NCBI GenBank assembly: GCA_001574975.1
Contig: KQ965764.1
Location: forward strand, 37,256-101,255
Direction: 5' to 3'
DNA from: Gonapodya prolifera JEL478
Lineage: Eukaryota; Monoblepharomycota; Monoblepharidomycetes; Monoblepharidales; Gonapodyaceae
DNA: 64,000 nt
Shown here: one piece after another, positions 26,755-39,161 of the stretch
How the letters are laid out: every line of letters starts with the position of its first letter
Numbering within the stretch: position 1 is the first letter of the stretch
Notes under the pieces: generated by a model
What the model was told of the DNA's origin: nothing
The model's input: the letters and a program-made list of their open reading frames with translations, nothing else
The model's database searches: none
Program-made: the position numbers and the translations under genes

Positions 26755-29700
26755 ATGGCGGACCGTGGTCAACCATTCTACCCCTCACTGGGCCCACGAA
26801 ACCCCTCCATGTTCACTGGAAAACGCAACCCTCGCGCTGGAGCTACCGCTTCGAGGTTCTCACAGCCAATGCCGGATTTCCAATACGGAACTGACATGGG
26901 AAACAGCATGACCTCTCGGATGTCATCACATTCGCACAGGAACGACCGATCGAGGACGAACCCGAACATATTTCAGCCACACGCTCCGACGCCTTTCTTA
27001 GAGTCATTGTCGAATTCAGGACAAGTGACGACCTTCGAGCCGCGTTTTGGGGTGTCCGAATCGACAAATGTATTCCAATCGAGCAGTCCAGCATTTCGGC
27101 AGAAAAATGACGGACGGAAAATAAGAAATGTTCTGCAAAGTGACGTTTTCCAGATAAGAGAATCGTATGTTGCTTTCACAGGGGGTTCCTTCCAGTGTGC
27201 GAACTTTAATGTCGCATGCCCACCCTCTGGATGTTCCTTTCGTTGCAGCTCTACCCAACATCCCGATCAGTCTTATATCGTTCCTCCCAATCCACAACGG
27301 GATACAGAACGAAGGCTAGCAGGACCTTCTTATGAGTTCACCGGTTCCGCGGGCTTTCCTCCATCACACGTGAGACAGTCACCAATAGTCATTCCAGCTG
27401 CACGGCAGACAGGAGGAGATTTCCGTGCTCATCAGAATTACCTGTCTTCGAATGCGAGATCGGAAGGAATCGTGATGGAGCATAGCGACCCAGTGGTCAA
27501 GTTGTGGAATCGCAACAATTTTGGTGCACAAACGGAACGGGAGCTTGGATGTGCGGATACATTCATGGAGCCTCCAGAAAATATTGAGCCATTTCAAGAT
27601 TTTGACGACTATTCCTGTGACGACCCTGAACTCATGTCATATCATGATGAGAATATGGGCCAACCGTTTCAGAATGGTTCAGAAAAGGAAGACGTTGAAT
27701 TTGCGGAACAGGTGCGGCAGAGTAGCCATAACATGCAATTTCCTCAGAAGGAAAGTGGTCTTGGTGTTCTTGGATTTCCCATTGGAAATTTTCCACGGTC
27801 ACATGGGGATGTTCCAACACATGTTGGGACTCGTACTGTACGACCCACAGGTGAGTTGATGACCAGCACTAATTGGAACGTACAACACGACTGATCAATG
27901 AGCTAGACCAACCGGTAAGACCTGACAGGTATCACTTTGGTGCTGGCAGTCATCACATACAGGTCAACAATGAAATCTACGGACAGGAAATGAGCCGAGG
28001 CAGTTCACGAGGTAGTTGTCCTATTCATTTTACAGTACTGTTTTTGGTACTAGCTATTTGATCTTTCCCAACCGAAGGTATCAGGAATCTACAGGGAATA
28101 AGGGTTGCTGGGGGTTTATTGAAGGCAGTGGGAGCCGTGATACGTATGCTACAGTACTGTTGCATCAGGGTTTTCTTGTTCACACCGCGAAATTTCTGTG
28201 CATTAGCTGCCCCATTTCGATCGCTCTTTCCGTTCTCTCACTTCAATGCCATGCAGTCTGCCTGTGTGGATGTGGTAAATATCTTCTGATGCGCACGTTT
28301 GGGCGACGCTGAACACTTAACTAAATTTTATGTTTTTTGTTCACGACGATTTAGGCCCTACTGTCCGACGCCAACCTGGTTGTGTCAGCCCCAACGGGTT
28401 CTGGTAAGACGTGTGTCATGGAGGTCCGTTGGCTTTGTCGCATTCAAGGGAATTATCGTGGACTCAAAAGTTGCGAGAACAGCTTGCCATTCTTCACGCA
28501 CTAAATTCAACGCGCAACTCCCAACCGAGAGGATCATTCAATCCAAGTCTCCTCGATCAAAAAATTGTCTATTTGGCCCCCACGAAGGCGTTAGTATCGG
28601 AGCGCGCTAGAGACTGGTCTTCAAGATTTGGTGCTGCTTCTGCTGGTGCGGGATTCGGAAGTGGAGCAGGAGTTGTCGTAGCAGAGCTAACTGGGGACTC
28701 GTGAGTTTCCCGATCATATGGAAAATGGAAAGTAACAGTAGTCATACTAATCTCTCATTTTACGTTGCAAGGGAGTACGTGCAGGTCCAAGAAATACAAA
28801 AAGCCAGCATAATTGTCTCCACACCAGAGAAGGTGAATTGACTCGTTTGCCAGCATGATCCTCGCAGACCTTAAGTGGTTCGCCTTCTTATTTCCTAAAC
28901 CTTTTTAGTGGGACTCTCTTACACGTCGGTTTCGTGATCACCGCGCTCTGTTCCGGCTAGTCCGTCTCTTGCTTCTGGATGAAGTCCACGTTCTTGGCGA
29001 GCCCGGACGAGGCGCCACCTTTGAAGCTGTCGTTGCCCGAATGAGAATGATCGACAGGGATTTGAACGGGGGTCGGGTTGGTGGTCTCAGAGTGGTTGCA
29101 ATGAGTGCCACCGTTCCAAACGTGGAAGATGTTGCACAGTGGCTTGGTGGAGCAGAAGTTCGCGTCTTTGGCGAAGAGTACAGACCGGTGAGATGGGCTT
29201 AATGTGTTTCCACAAAACACTCTCATGCCCTTGTCCGACAGGTCCAACTCGAACGATTTGTTTATGGGTACCAAAGTTCGTCTAATCCTTTTATGTTTGA
29301 AAAGGTATAGTGTGGAGTTGCTTGCCAAGCATCATGAGTCTTTCACCCTTACGAAACGTCTCTAAAGATTCTCAACTACAAGCTTCTTGATATCATCGAA
29401 AAACACTCAAGTGGACAGGCTGCCCTCGTCGTATGTAGGCCCTTTTGATATTCTCTGCCATCGATACTCAAAAGTGCAACTCGGACAGTTCTGTTCTACT
29501 CGAAAGGGCGCATCCTCTGCTGCGGAAGATGTGCTCAAGTCCGCAAGAGAATCGAATGCAACATTTATCCGCAGCGACTCACAAAAATCCCGTCTTGCAG
29601 CAACCCCTATCAAGGATAAGAAGCTGAAGGAGGTTCTGGTACAGGGGGTCGCGTTTCACCATGCAGGTAAGACCTCAACAGCCAAGAACCAATGAGTTTG

Positions 29701-32700
29701 AAACGGCACGCACTCTTTCATCAGGACTAGACTCGAGTGACCGAAAACTAGTGGAGCGTCTCTTTCTGGATGGTGCCCTGAGATTAATTTGCACCACCAC
29801 GACACTGGCTGTTGGCGTAAACCTTCCCGCACGACTCGGTGAGAATTCTGCTCAACGTTCGTGCCACATTCACGAGCGGAACATCTCCACCTATTTGTCG
29901 TAGTCGTCCTCAAGGGCACGCAAAAGTACGTCAATGGTAGTTACTCGGAGTATTCGGAGCTGGATGTGATGCAGATTCTCGGAAGAGCTGGCCGCCCACA
30001 ATTCGATGACTCTGGGGTCGCCGTAATTCTAACGACTGATGATAGGAAGGATTTTTACGAGAGTCTAGTGACCGGAAGGTCCGTCGTAGAGTCGCAAGTA
30101 GGTAGTGAGGCTCGTTTCGTACGAATCTCCAGTTATTCCTCTTTCATACATTTAGTTGCACGAGGATCTCGTGGAGCAGTAAGTGAACATATTTTTTGAG
30201 CTTCTGGAGTTACTCATGGTATATGGTATTCATTTTGGTGCAGTTTGAACGCAGAAGTCTGTTTGGGAACAATAAACTCTCTACCTCGGGCAATATCGTA
30301 CCTTCGGCAATCATTTTTCTTCATCCGACTTCGAAAGAATCCACCAAAATATGGAGTATATGCGACCCCGGAAAATGGAGTTGGAACAATCGACAAAAGG
30401 CTCGTTGAGCTTGCGAACACGAATATCAGGAAGTTAATATCGATCGGGTTAGCAACTGTGGATCCGGAATCAAGACTCCTCGGACCAACGGAAATGGCCC
30501 ATGTTATGGCCAAATATTATCTCAAAGCAGAAACCATGGTTCAGGTGAGAGAATCGATTTGTAGGTGAGACGGCTATCCCTAAACCGAAATCAATAAGAT
30601 CAATTCGCTTCCAAGTGGGCTTGACTGCAATGTTCGCATTGTTTTAGAGACGCTATCGCGCGCTGCGGAATTCGTCGAAAATCATCGTCTTCTCGCTGGT
30701 GAAAAGACTTGTTTGAACAGTGAGTGGACTTCTTTTCTTTTATCTCGTACAGGCCTTGGCCTTTATCGCTAAAACTATCAACAGAACTATGTAAAGAGAA
30801 GAAAGCGGTTCTGAAGTATTCCGTGAAGGATTCACGTGTGAAAGATGTATCACACAAAATCTTCATTGTGATCCAAGTAAGTTCGATATTACTGTATGAG
30901 ACATGGGTGCGATTAATGTTTTCGAACTGTTTAAGTGTATACTACAGGGTCTGAATAATGCAGACCCACGTCTTTCTTTCATGCTCGCTCAAGAAAGCGG
31001 AAGTATATTGCAGAGTGCGTCGAGAGTGATCAAAGGTAGGGCCCACAGTTTGAACTCAATGATTACTCATCGCTTCTTGTTTTTTCAAAGCTTTTGTCGA
31101 GGTCACCGCTATTAAAAAGGATGCCCACGCACTCCGATCATCCCTGAAACTGTGGGTATGACAAAGTTCTGTGCATCGTCTAGTCTCAATTTCCCCGCAT
31201 TTTCAGATTACAATCAATACACGCTAGAACATTTGAAGATTCCGGCATGTCTTTGAGACAAGTTGATGGCATTGGCGAGTGTTTTACTGGTGGAAAAAAA
31301 ACTCAGTTTGGTTAACAGGATTTGTGAATTAACAGGCCCCGAGTTCGCAAAAAAGTTGAGCCTTCATGGAATAGCTACGATGGAGCAACTTCAGCGAGCA
31401 GATGTTGCAAGGCTAGAAAGGATTCTGGGTCGCGGTCCCGGATTTGCTCGCAGCATTTTGGAAGCATCTCAAAAATTTCCCAACTTCACCATTTCCGTTC
31501 GGCGCGTCACTGATTATTCGACCAAAACTGTGGACCTTTTTCTGGACATCAAGGTAAGTCCTATAGTCTTTGATTCTCCGCGGATATCCCACCTTTGTGT
31601 ACAGCAAACAAACACAAGCTACAAACCTTTTAAATCTCGGGCAAAAGGCCTGTCCAGGGTGGCTTTGGTGATAGCTACGAATGATGATGAACATCTCTTT
31701 GAATTTTCGGAGATAGCGTGAGTTGGATTGAGTGGTGAATAGTGATGCCGCCTCACCACCCGAATAACGTTTTCTGGGCGAACGTCTCAGTGTGGGACGA
31801 CTTGCAGAGGGCTACAGTCACAGAGTACAAGTTTGCGTCACGAAACCAACCCAGAAGATTGATGTCTCAGTCATTCCAGAGGACATTGTTGGTTTTGACA
31901 TGGTAATTCTCCGTGCACTTCAGCTAAAACCGGCAACAGCTTAACAGCACGATCTTCTAGCATCAAGAGGTGGCATTAGATGTTGCGCCGCGTACTTTTA
32001 CGGACACCGGAAAGCAAAGCGGTGGCAAAGCGGTTGCGATTTCTGACAAGCTTGTGAAGTCACCTTATTTCAAAACGGAATTGCCAAAACCAGTCGAAGA
32101 GATTCGTATAGATCAAGATGACGACGAGTTTGGGTCCGTTTCGGACGAGGCCTTGGAAGCATTATACGGTGAGAAATGCTCTGCATCCTTCACCGTAGTC
32201 CTCTAACTGATCACATTAGAGGTCGAGCGGAACATGATTGACTCGCTTGAAGTCGACCGCAACAAAGAAGTTGGAAATCGTGAACCCCTGGCTGGAGAGG
32301 AACTCAACCTGCGCAAGAAGCCCCTTGAAGCAACTGATGGTCCTCATGCCTGTAACCACAAATGCAGAGACAAAACAATCTGTAGGCATTTGTGCTGCAA
32401 AGAGGGCGTCTTTGGGAAACGCAAGAGAAAGGCGGAACCCAACGATTGTCCTAAGTTCAATTTTGGACACGCGGCACGTGACCGTGCGAAAAAGACGTCT
32501 GATTTCAGCCATATTTCCGACAAGGAGAACTTATCATCGGAGCCTGAGCAAAGACGTAAGAGGTTCAAGCTACCGCCACTCAAACTTTTGGATGTTTCAG
32601 ATTCGGAATCCGACTTTGAAGCGTGTCCGCTCCCAGGAAAGCCCATGGTCGCTCCGATCCCAAATATTGACCCCAATCCACTCAAATCGATGCTTACTGT

Positions 32701-33349
32701 CCAAGACGTTCCTCGTCATGGACAAAAGGACGAGATCAGCAGCTCACACGCAGGCAATTTTCTCAAGAGAAGCAAGCGCCGTCGGCTTATCTCGGAAGAC
32801 AGCGACAGTGAAGCTGAACAGCTCAAGCAAAAAGTAGCAAAAACGGAAAATGTTGCACACCATGCACCAATTCCGAGATGGGAAGATAGCCCACGACTGA
32901 AGGGCTCTGCCACCGAAATTCACCATGATATGCCCGTCTCTGGATCCGGGGGCACGATCACGGATAGAAATGCTCATCACAAGGAATATGGTGAGTGAAG
33001 CGTCTCCTGGCTTTTTGTTAAAAGTGATTTATTGGACACTGCGAGAATAGAAGTGGCTTTCTCTGAACCGGACGAATGGCCCTTCAGCGCGCCGCCCAAA
33101 CGGGGTGATGACGTTACTGTCAACGACCACTCCCCTCTGCTGCCGCAACTCCAGCCCGCTCCTACTCAACAGGTTGATCCGCATGTTGTGGATACCCGCC
33201 AAATAACAAGCACCCCGGTTGGTGGAAAGGAAGCTCCTCTCAAAGGCGATGCAGAATCCCCCCCAGATATGCACGAGAACGGTGAAGAGATGAAGAAGAA
33301 AGTGTTGTTGAACTTCAAGAATTTTCTGTCACGTGTTTCGATTTCTTAA
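26755..33349 (+). CDS. HFM1: HFM1/MER3 meiotic DNA helicase
   Basis: Long multi-exon gene from ATG 26755 to stop 33347-33349. A 370-residue Ser/Asn/Gln-rich N-terminal extension precedes the helicase. Ski2/Brr2-type motifs: APTGSGKT (motif I, about 28.39 kb), LLLDEVHVL (II, about 28.97 kb), SATVPNVEDVAQWL (III, about 29.11 kb), TTTLAVGVNLPARL (V, about 29.8 kb) and QILGRAGRPQFD (VI, about 29.97 kb). Winged-helix and Sec63-like parts follow (PPKYGVYATPENG to GFDM, 30.3-31.9 kb). The HFM1-specific cysteine cluster CNHKCRDKTICRHLCC lies at about 32.35 kb. DEVH rather than DEIH/DEVQ, together with this cluster, separates it from Brr2 and Slh1. MER3/HFM1 unwinds and stabilises recombination intermediates for meiotic crossovers (ZMM pathway). 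The tail after 32.4 kb is low complexity. Exact exon count was not resolved. Confidence 0.9.
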
Positions 33350-33602
33350 AGCATGCAATATCAAATTTCCAAAATAAATAGATGTTTCTTCATTGTTGCC
33401 GTGGAATCAGTGAAATGGTACCATCCTCAGACCACGTTTCCAACAGTCAGTAGAAGTGTATTTACATATTCAATCGAGAAAATATTCGAGAATGATTATC
33501 ACTTTCGGCCCTCCACCAACCCCCTTCCTCCTTCTTATGGCGCAAACTCAAACAAAGTGGTGTGAATGCGAGTCACACGTCTCGGGGGGGACCTTCAGTC
33601 CT

Positions 33603-34216
33603 TCAATTAACCTTAAAGTCGTAGTTAAATGGAGGGGTCGAGGGATAGCTCGTGAAGTTGATTACTTGCCGATTTTCGTCTTTTAATAGAACCTCACTCC
33701 AAAGGAGATACGACGATTTATGAGCGCTGCTCGCCATTTCCGACAGAGATGCGTGGTCGTGGAAGTCGTGGTGGAGCTGGCAGGGGAGATTTTGAAAGAT
33801 AGTGAAATGGGCGACATGGTGCGCCATGAGTCATCAAGGGAAGCACTCACATCGTCGAAACCACCGAGCTCTAACGCCTCGTGAGGGTCGGCTTCGAAAT
33901 TAATGTACTCCCCCGCCGCTACCGAGTCGAGGCGAGAGTGCTGGTCCGAAAGCACCAGCGAGGCTCGAGCGACTTCAGAAGCTGAGTGAATGGGACCAGG
34001 TTCCCCAATATCCTTGTGCGATTTCCTAGCCGAAAGGTTGCTTGGATCAGGGAATTTCCGAGGGGAGACTGTTCCATAGAGTCTGTTGGGCAGGCGGTGG
34101 GTTGAGATGGGGAGCGCGGAAGCTGAGCGCAGGATGACAGGTGCAAGTTTCGCCGGAACGGAGATGCGAGCGGCAGCGACAACCGCAGCAGAGACGTAGT
34201 TCGGAGCAGAAGCCAT
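33603..34216 (-). CDS. Hypothetical protein, probable mitochondrial leader
   Basis: Two-exon minus-strand model: ATG 34214-34216 to about 33851, a short intron with GTGAGT donor, then to the stop at 33603. About 178 residues. The N-terminal 40 residues are rich in Ala, Val, Arg and Ser with almost no acids (PNYVSAAVVAAARISVPAKL), typical of a mitochondrial presequence. The rest is acidic and His-rich in the second exon (LHHDFHDHASLSEM). The second exon's frame follows from phase-0 splicing; the alternative frame gives a Thr-rich tail. No family is recognised. The gene converges with HFM1 (about 250 bases between stops). Confidence 0.5.
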
Positions 34217-34732
34217 GATTGTTGTGTTGAGAATTCCGGGGAAGTTGAGTTCTTCAATTCATCTACGGAGGCATGTGACCCCAGAAACGCAACCTTTGCA
34301 GAGAGTGCAAATTTAGCCTAAACATTGGCATTTTGGCATTTTTCGGAGCACGCAAAGAGCGCAACCAAATTCGATCTCAGGTCTTTCCCCTTTCTTTCAG
34401 CGAAGAGCAGGAAGACAAGAGTTAGCAGAGAAGAGTCTCGCAATCAACTTCAACCAATCTCGCAAAAGTTCTCCCCTCTTTATTTTGAATGTAATTTTGG
34501 GAATTTCGGTACAAATGCGAAATTCTGACTCACTACGACGATCTTATGCCCCATTGCTTTTCGGTCAGGCATAATTTTGCAAAAAGTCCAAATGAAATAT
34601 CTCGCTAGATTTCAAGGCAAAGATTTCAACGTTAATTTTGAGTGTCTCTTGTGCGGTGAGTCACCACAAGTACCGGCACAGGGTTTCAAAGAACACAATC
34701 GGTCGATTTCCTTCGCCCTATCGCTGTCTTCG
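34217..34732. promoter_or_regulatory. Divergent intergenic region
   Basis: About 515 bases between the minus-strand hypothetical gene and the CoA-transferase gene. No protein-like conserved frame was recognised. It presumably carries both promoters. Confidence 0.35.
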
Positions 34733-36957
34733 ATGTTAGCTTCTAGTTTCTTCACGCCCGCATCCCCTCTTGTCGCTGCTGGACGCGCCATCGGTGCCGT
34801 TGCTGGTCCTCGCCTTCTTGCCGCAGTTCCCCGGAGGACATTGCCAAATCGTGAGCTTCCATCAATAATCCAATTTCCAACGCATCAGAAACGTCGAAGA
34901 AGCTGATCCCCGCTGTCAATTCTTCCACCATGCATTCCCAAATTATGATAACCGTCAGTCAACTTCTCTCGAGCAAGCAGAGGTTACCTCACGAGAACAG
35001 GTATGTGTAAACTCATGTATTGAATTAGTGCACTGTGTGTGAATTGAATGCCACTCTGTTCACGCGCATAAGGTCCGCCCAAAGTCTGCACCGCGGAAGA
35101 AGCCGTACAATGTGTCCAGTCCTTCAACAGAGTGTATCTCCACGGAGTAGCCGCCCAGCCTGAGATTCTTACTCACGTAAGTGTATCGGATGGGAATAGG
35201 CGTGATTGACATTTACAACTCGTTCTATCACAACCTTCAAACCACTACAACCCAGGCTCTTGCCAAACGAACGGAACTCCGAGGTGTCGAAGTCATGCAC
35301 CTTCATTTGGAAAGGCCAAACCCCTGCGCAGCTCCCGAGCTTAAAGACAGCTTCTTTGTCAACAACTTGTTCATCGGCCACAACATGAGGGAAGCGGTCG
35401 ATTCAGGAAGAAGCAGCTATATACCCATGTTCTTGAGCGAGGTAGCGATAGCAATGTTGAGACACGCGAAACGTGGTTGACAGATTCCGGACGACTCCTT
35501 TCGCCGTAGATTCCCGTTGCAATGCGCCAAGGTTACCTCCGCCCTGATGTTGCGTTTGTCACCGTCTCGCCCCCTGACAAACACGGATATGTCTCTCTCG
35601 GAACAGAAGCAAGTATTTTTTGATCAAATTTTCAACGTGCGGAACCCATAATATGGTCCAACATAGGTAACATGTGCTCTTGCAGCCTGCGAAACAGCTC
35701 CCATCATCGTCGCTGTCATCAATAAGCACATGCCTCGCACCCATGGTCAAGCTTTCATCCACTTTGATGCTCTGGATTATGTCGTCTACCATGACTCCCC
35801 GCTGCCTGAAAAGAAGGGTGGAAAGTTGCGAGGGGTGGACAATGCCATCGGCAAACTCATCGCGGGACTAGTCCCGGATGGTGCCACACTTCAAATGGGA
35901 ATTGGTGGTATTCCCGATGCGGTGCTTGCCAGTTTGACCAACCACAAGGACCTTGGTATCCACACCGGTCCGTGACTTCACTTTCGGACCCTCTTTGGTA
36001 TTCGTGTCTCATCGTTCCTTACTCGTTCCCCAGAAATGTTCCAAGAAGGTCTTCTTCCTCTCGTTGAGAAGGGCGTGGTTACCAATCTACACAAGCGCTT
36101 CCTTCCTGGTCGCATCGTGACAACATTCCTTATGGGTAGCCAGAAAATTTACGACTTTGTGGACGACAACCCCGTGGTTAACTTCATGGACGCCGCCATT
36201 GCTAACCACCCAGCTGTTAGTGAGTAATTCGTTTTCCACCCGATGTACAGTTCGCTCGGTATTCAATTGTTGCCATGTAGTTGCGCAGAACCCCAAAGTG
36301 ATTGCCATCAACGCTGCCGTCGAAATAGACCTCACGGGGCAAGTGTGCGCTGGTGAGTTGTTGATGTGCGTTGCTTTTGGTATCGATTTAGGTTCACGAA
36401 CGTCTTGAATCAGACTCTATCGGTCAAACGATGATTTCTGGTGTCGGAGGACAAGTCGACTTTGAACGTGGTGCCGCTCTTTCACCGGGCGGTATTCCCA
36501 TCATCTGTGTTCCATCGACGACAAGCGATGGGCAAAGCCGTATCGTACCAATATTAAAACCCGGTGCTGGAGTTGTGACGACGCGGTACCGTGAGTTTCA
36601 CCTCGTACAATGATACCAATGAATCCATCAGCTCACCTTAATATAACATTTTCCAGATGTTCACTTTATCGTGACGGAATGGGGCTACGCGGTGAGTACC
36701 CCTTTCTCAGCAAACTCGAAATGCAAAACTGATTCATTTTGTTGACTGCGAACACAATCATGTTTTAGAATGTGAGTTCTTAACCAACCGAACTTATGAA
36801 TAACGCCCATTCTTAAACTTAATTTCCTGATTAACAGGTGTTCGGTAAAAATCTGATCCAACGAGCAAAAGCACTCATCAACATTGCACATCCCGACCAT
36901 CGAGAGGCACTAGAAAAGGCGGCTTTCGAAAGGCTCAGCATTAAATCGTGGGAATAG
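34733..36957 (+). CDS. Acetyl-CoA hydrolase / acetate CoA-transferase, mitochondrial
   Basis: Multi-exon gene from ATG 34733, with a 27-nt exon (34975-35001) and a probable 3-nt exon (36769-36771). The 39-residue first exon is Ala/Arg/Ser-rich, a likely mitochondrial leader. The body matches family I CoA-transferases of the 4-hydroxybutyrate/acetate:succinate type: VAFVTVSPPDKHGYVSLG, MGIGGIPDAVLASLTNHKDLGIHTEMF (catalytic Glu after HT, codon split G|AA by an intron), then GVGGQVDFERGAALSPGG and VTEWGYA-N-VFGKNLIQRAKALINIAHPDH. These enzymes move CoA between acetate and succinate or another acid; the compact form is known as ASCT in hydrogenosomes and some mitochondria. The intron after 35608 starts with GC rather than GT. 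Substrate cannot be fixed from sequence. FKBP starts 79 bases downstream. Confidence 0.88.
36769..36771 (+). other. Putative 3-nt microexon (AAT, Asn)
   Basis: The bases TTTTAG|AAT|GTGAGT lie between two short introns (36692-36768 and 36772-36837). Including AAT gives GYA-N-VFGK, matching the family pattern with one residue between Ala and the hydrophobic/FGK segment. Skipping it deletes that residue but stays in frame. Confidence 0.6.
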
Positions 36958-37036
36958 AGGTTATGAAATATTCATATGAAATGCGTTGATTGATACAAAC
37001 ACCAGAACATCACTGGTTGCAACATCACTCGTTGAC

Positions 37037-37923
37037 ATGAAAGAGTCGCCTTGGACAGAAAGTCAGCTCAAGGACATCGCGAAGAAAGACTTAATCCAAT
37101 GGGTTCAGGACAATGCAACTTTAGACTTCGTGAAGTGAGCAGTGAGAGATCTGTTTCTTCACCATAACCCATTGTTTCAATCAATCTTTTCCCCGTCCTC
37201 TTTCGATTTTCAAGGGAGTTCAAACTCAATGGGAAGCTCGCATCGCTTGCGAAATCTGTCAGCAAGGACGATGCGCTGAAAGCTTACCAGGCTCTGATTA
37301 GCAGTGGGTCGTTCAGAGGTGAAGGGGAACCAACCGCTTTGGAGCAATGGGAAAGCGAGAAAGCAGGGAAAGACAAGGAAAAGGCAGCCAATGCGGATGC
37401 AAATGCTGCTTCCAAGGACTCCAAGGGAGCACCTGCCCACCAAGAAGCTCCCAAGTACACGAAAGTTGTAGTGACAAAAGGGGACAAAACACGTGTTCCG
37501 ACAAAAGGCGACCTTGTTGGCTGTTTATACACTGGTACACTTACAGACGGGAAAGTATTTGATACCAACGTCGGAACGGGGAAGAAGGGCAAAACGGCGG
37601 GCCCGCTGAAGTTTAAGGTGGGCGCAGGCCGTGTCATAAGGGGTTGGGACGAGGCCCTTCTCACCATGGGACTTGGCGAAAAAGTGAGTCGTGCTGATAC
37701 TGAGGTAGAGGATGGAGTGACCGGAAATGACCATGGACTGAGCAGGCCAAATTGACAATTGAGCCCGAATGGGCCTACGGAAAGAAAGGATTGCCAGACG
37801 CAGGGTAAGTTTCAAGGGCTCGACCCAGTTCACGCGAATGAGGTTGGGTTATAACGGGTCTTGTCCAGTATCCCACCAAATGCGACGTTAATATTCGAAG
37901 TAGAACTAGTTTCGATAGAATGA
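37037..37923 (+). CDS. FKBP25 (FKBP3)-like peptidyl-prolyl isomerase
   Basis: Four exons (37037-37134, 37215-37683, 37746-37804, 37869-37923), phases consistent, 226 residues, almost the length of human FKBP25 (224). Residues 1-70 form a helical BTHB-type domain (WTESQLKDIAKKDLIQWVQDNA ... ALKAYQALISSGSFRGEG), which in FKBP25 binds nucleic acid. A charged Lys/Ala linker follows. The FKBP fold is clear: KVVVTKGD, VGCLYTGTLTDGKVFDTN, VIRGWDEALLTMGLGEKA, TIEPEWAYGKKG and IPPNATLIFEVELVSIE. Catalytic-pocket residues Tyr, Phe-Asp, Val-Ile, Trp and Tyr are present. It is expected to be nuclear, acting on proline peptide bonds and binding FK506/rapamycin. It sits 79 bases after the CoA-transferase stop, so its promoter is very short. 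Confidence 0.93.
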
Positions 37924-38058
37924 ATACGCCTTTCTCGGTTGTGAATCCCGTTTTGAATTGATGTCAATGTTTTTGGCTGAGCGGGGGTGCCGGTTACTCA
38001 CTCTTCTTTTCTGCAACCTCCCTCTCCTCGGCCCAATCCATCTCCTCCCCGACCTGCC

Positions 38059-39051
38059 ATGAACCGCCTAGCTCTCCGTCTTACTCCTTCCCTCAACCTT
38101 CGCGCTGCCATCGCCTCCCGAGGTGAGTCTATGGGAGCCATCATCGACTTCTTCATCAAACATACAAAGCACGGAACGGGATCATGCTGGTGACGGTCAC
38201 GACTTTTGTTTTCCAGTAAACCAATCAAGCGACGTAAATAAAATGAGGAATCGGGAGGGATCGCGGAGGATTCAACTCGGTTGGAGTAACACTTCCACTT
38301 GATGGGACGTGGAATGGGGTCACAGCAATAGCATATGACGAACCCGGCTCGCTTTCTGCGTCGGGATAGGAAACTTTGGTGGAATCGTCAAGGCCTCTTG
38401 CTTGGATGGGAGTGGTTTCCAACAAGGATGCGGATGGATTGTGGAGGCGTCATTCAACCACGGGAGCAACCCATGCCTTCAACAAGCGTTCTAATACTTG
38501 GATGCCCTTGTAGGTATCGTGCCACGAATCGTGACCCGTGCATACTCGGCCAACATCGACCCGGAGAGCAACTACGATGCCTTTGTCAAACAGTGGGCGG
38601 GATTCTTCAAGGAGGTCGATGACGAGTACGACTTTGAAGTGAGAAAGATAGCGTTTTCGGTGGAATAGGAGCGACGCGATTGATACTTTTACCGCCTCGT
38701 AGGTCGGACTAAACGAGGTGTTCGTGCACGACTGGGTACCTGCTCTGTCCGTTGTTGAGGAGGCCTTGAAGGTACGTTTTCTTTGATACGGCGATATAGC
38801 AAAACTTGTCGATGCCAATATTCGTTTTTATCTGCACCTCCCTGCGCATTTTGCGCTTCCCCACGTTCGTTATGCAACTCCAAAAGGCCGCCCGTCGGTT
38901 GAACTCCTTCCCCACCGCTGTTCGGATTCTCGAGGGTATTGAGGAGCGTGCGGAGAACAAGTCTCAATACGAGCAGTACCTCACTGAGCTGAAACCTCTC
39001 CTCACGGACCTCGGAGTGACTACAAAGGAGGAACTGGGCATCAAACTGTAA
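38059..39051 (+). CDS. COX6: Cytochrome c oxidase subunit 6 (mammalian Va)
   Basis: Four exons (38059-38122, 38514-38638, 38703-38771, 38887-39051), phases consistent, 140 residues. The first exon plus the start of the second form an Arg/Ser/Leu-rich mitochondrial presequence (MNRLALRLTPSLNLRAAIASR). Mature protein: YDAFVKQWAGFFKEVDDEYDFE, VGLNEVFVHDWVPALSVVEEALKAARRLNSFPTAVRILEGIEERAENKSQYEQYLTEL, matching COX6/Va throughout. It is a nuclear-encoded peripheral matrix-side subunit of complex IV. The first intron (391 bases) is much longer than the others in this gene; no gene or element was recognised inside it. It converges with the TPR gene (110 bases between stops). Confidence 0.95.
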
Positions 39052-39161
39052 AAGTGGCATATTAATGTGGTGCATTAAAGGACCAATTTTTCAGACACTT
39101 TTTGGCGGTTTCAATACGAGTGGAGGTCAATCATACTATTATTCAAAAGAATGCAACTCGA

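Noticed and set aside
26755-33349. Brr2 or Slh1/ASCC3 helicase
   Set aside because: Only one helicase cassette is present, and the CNHKCRDKTICRHLCC cluster is an HFM1/MER3 feature.
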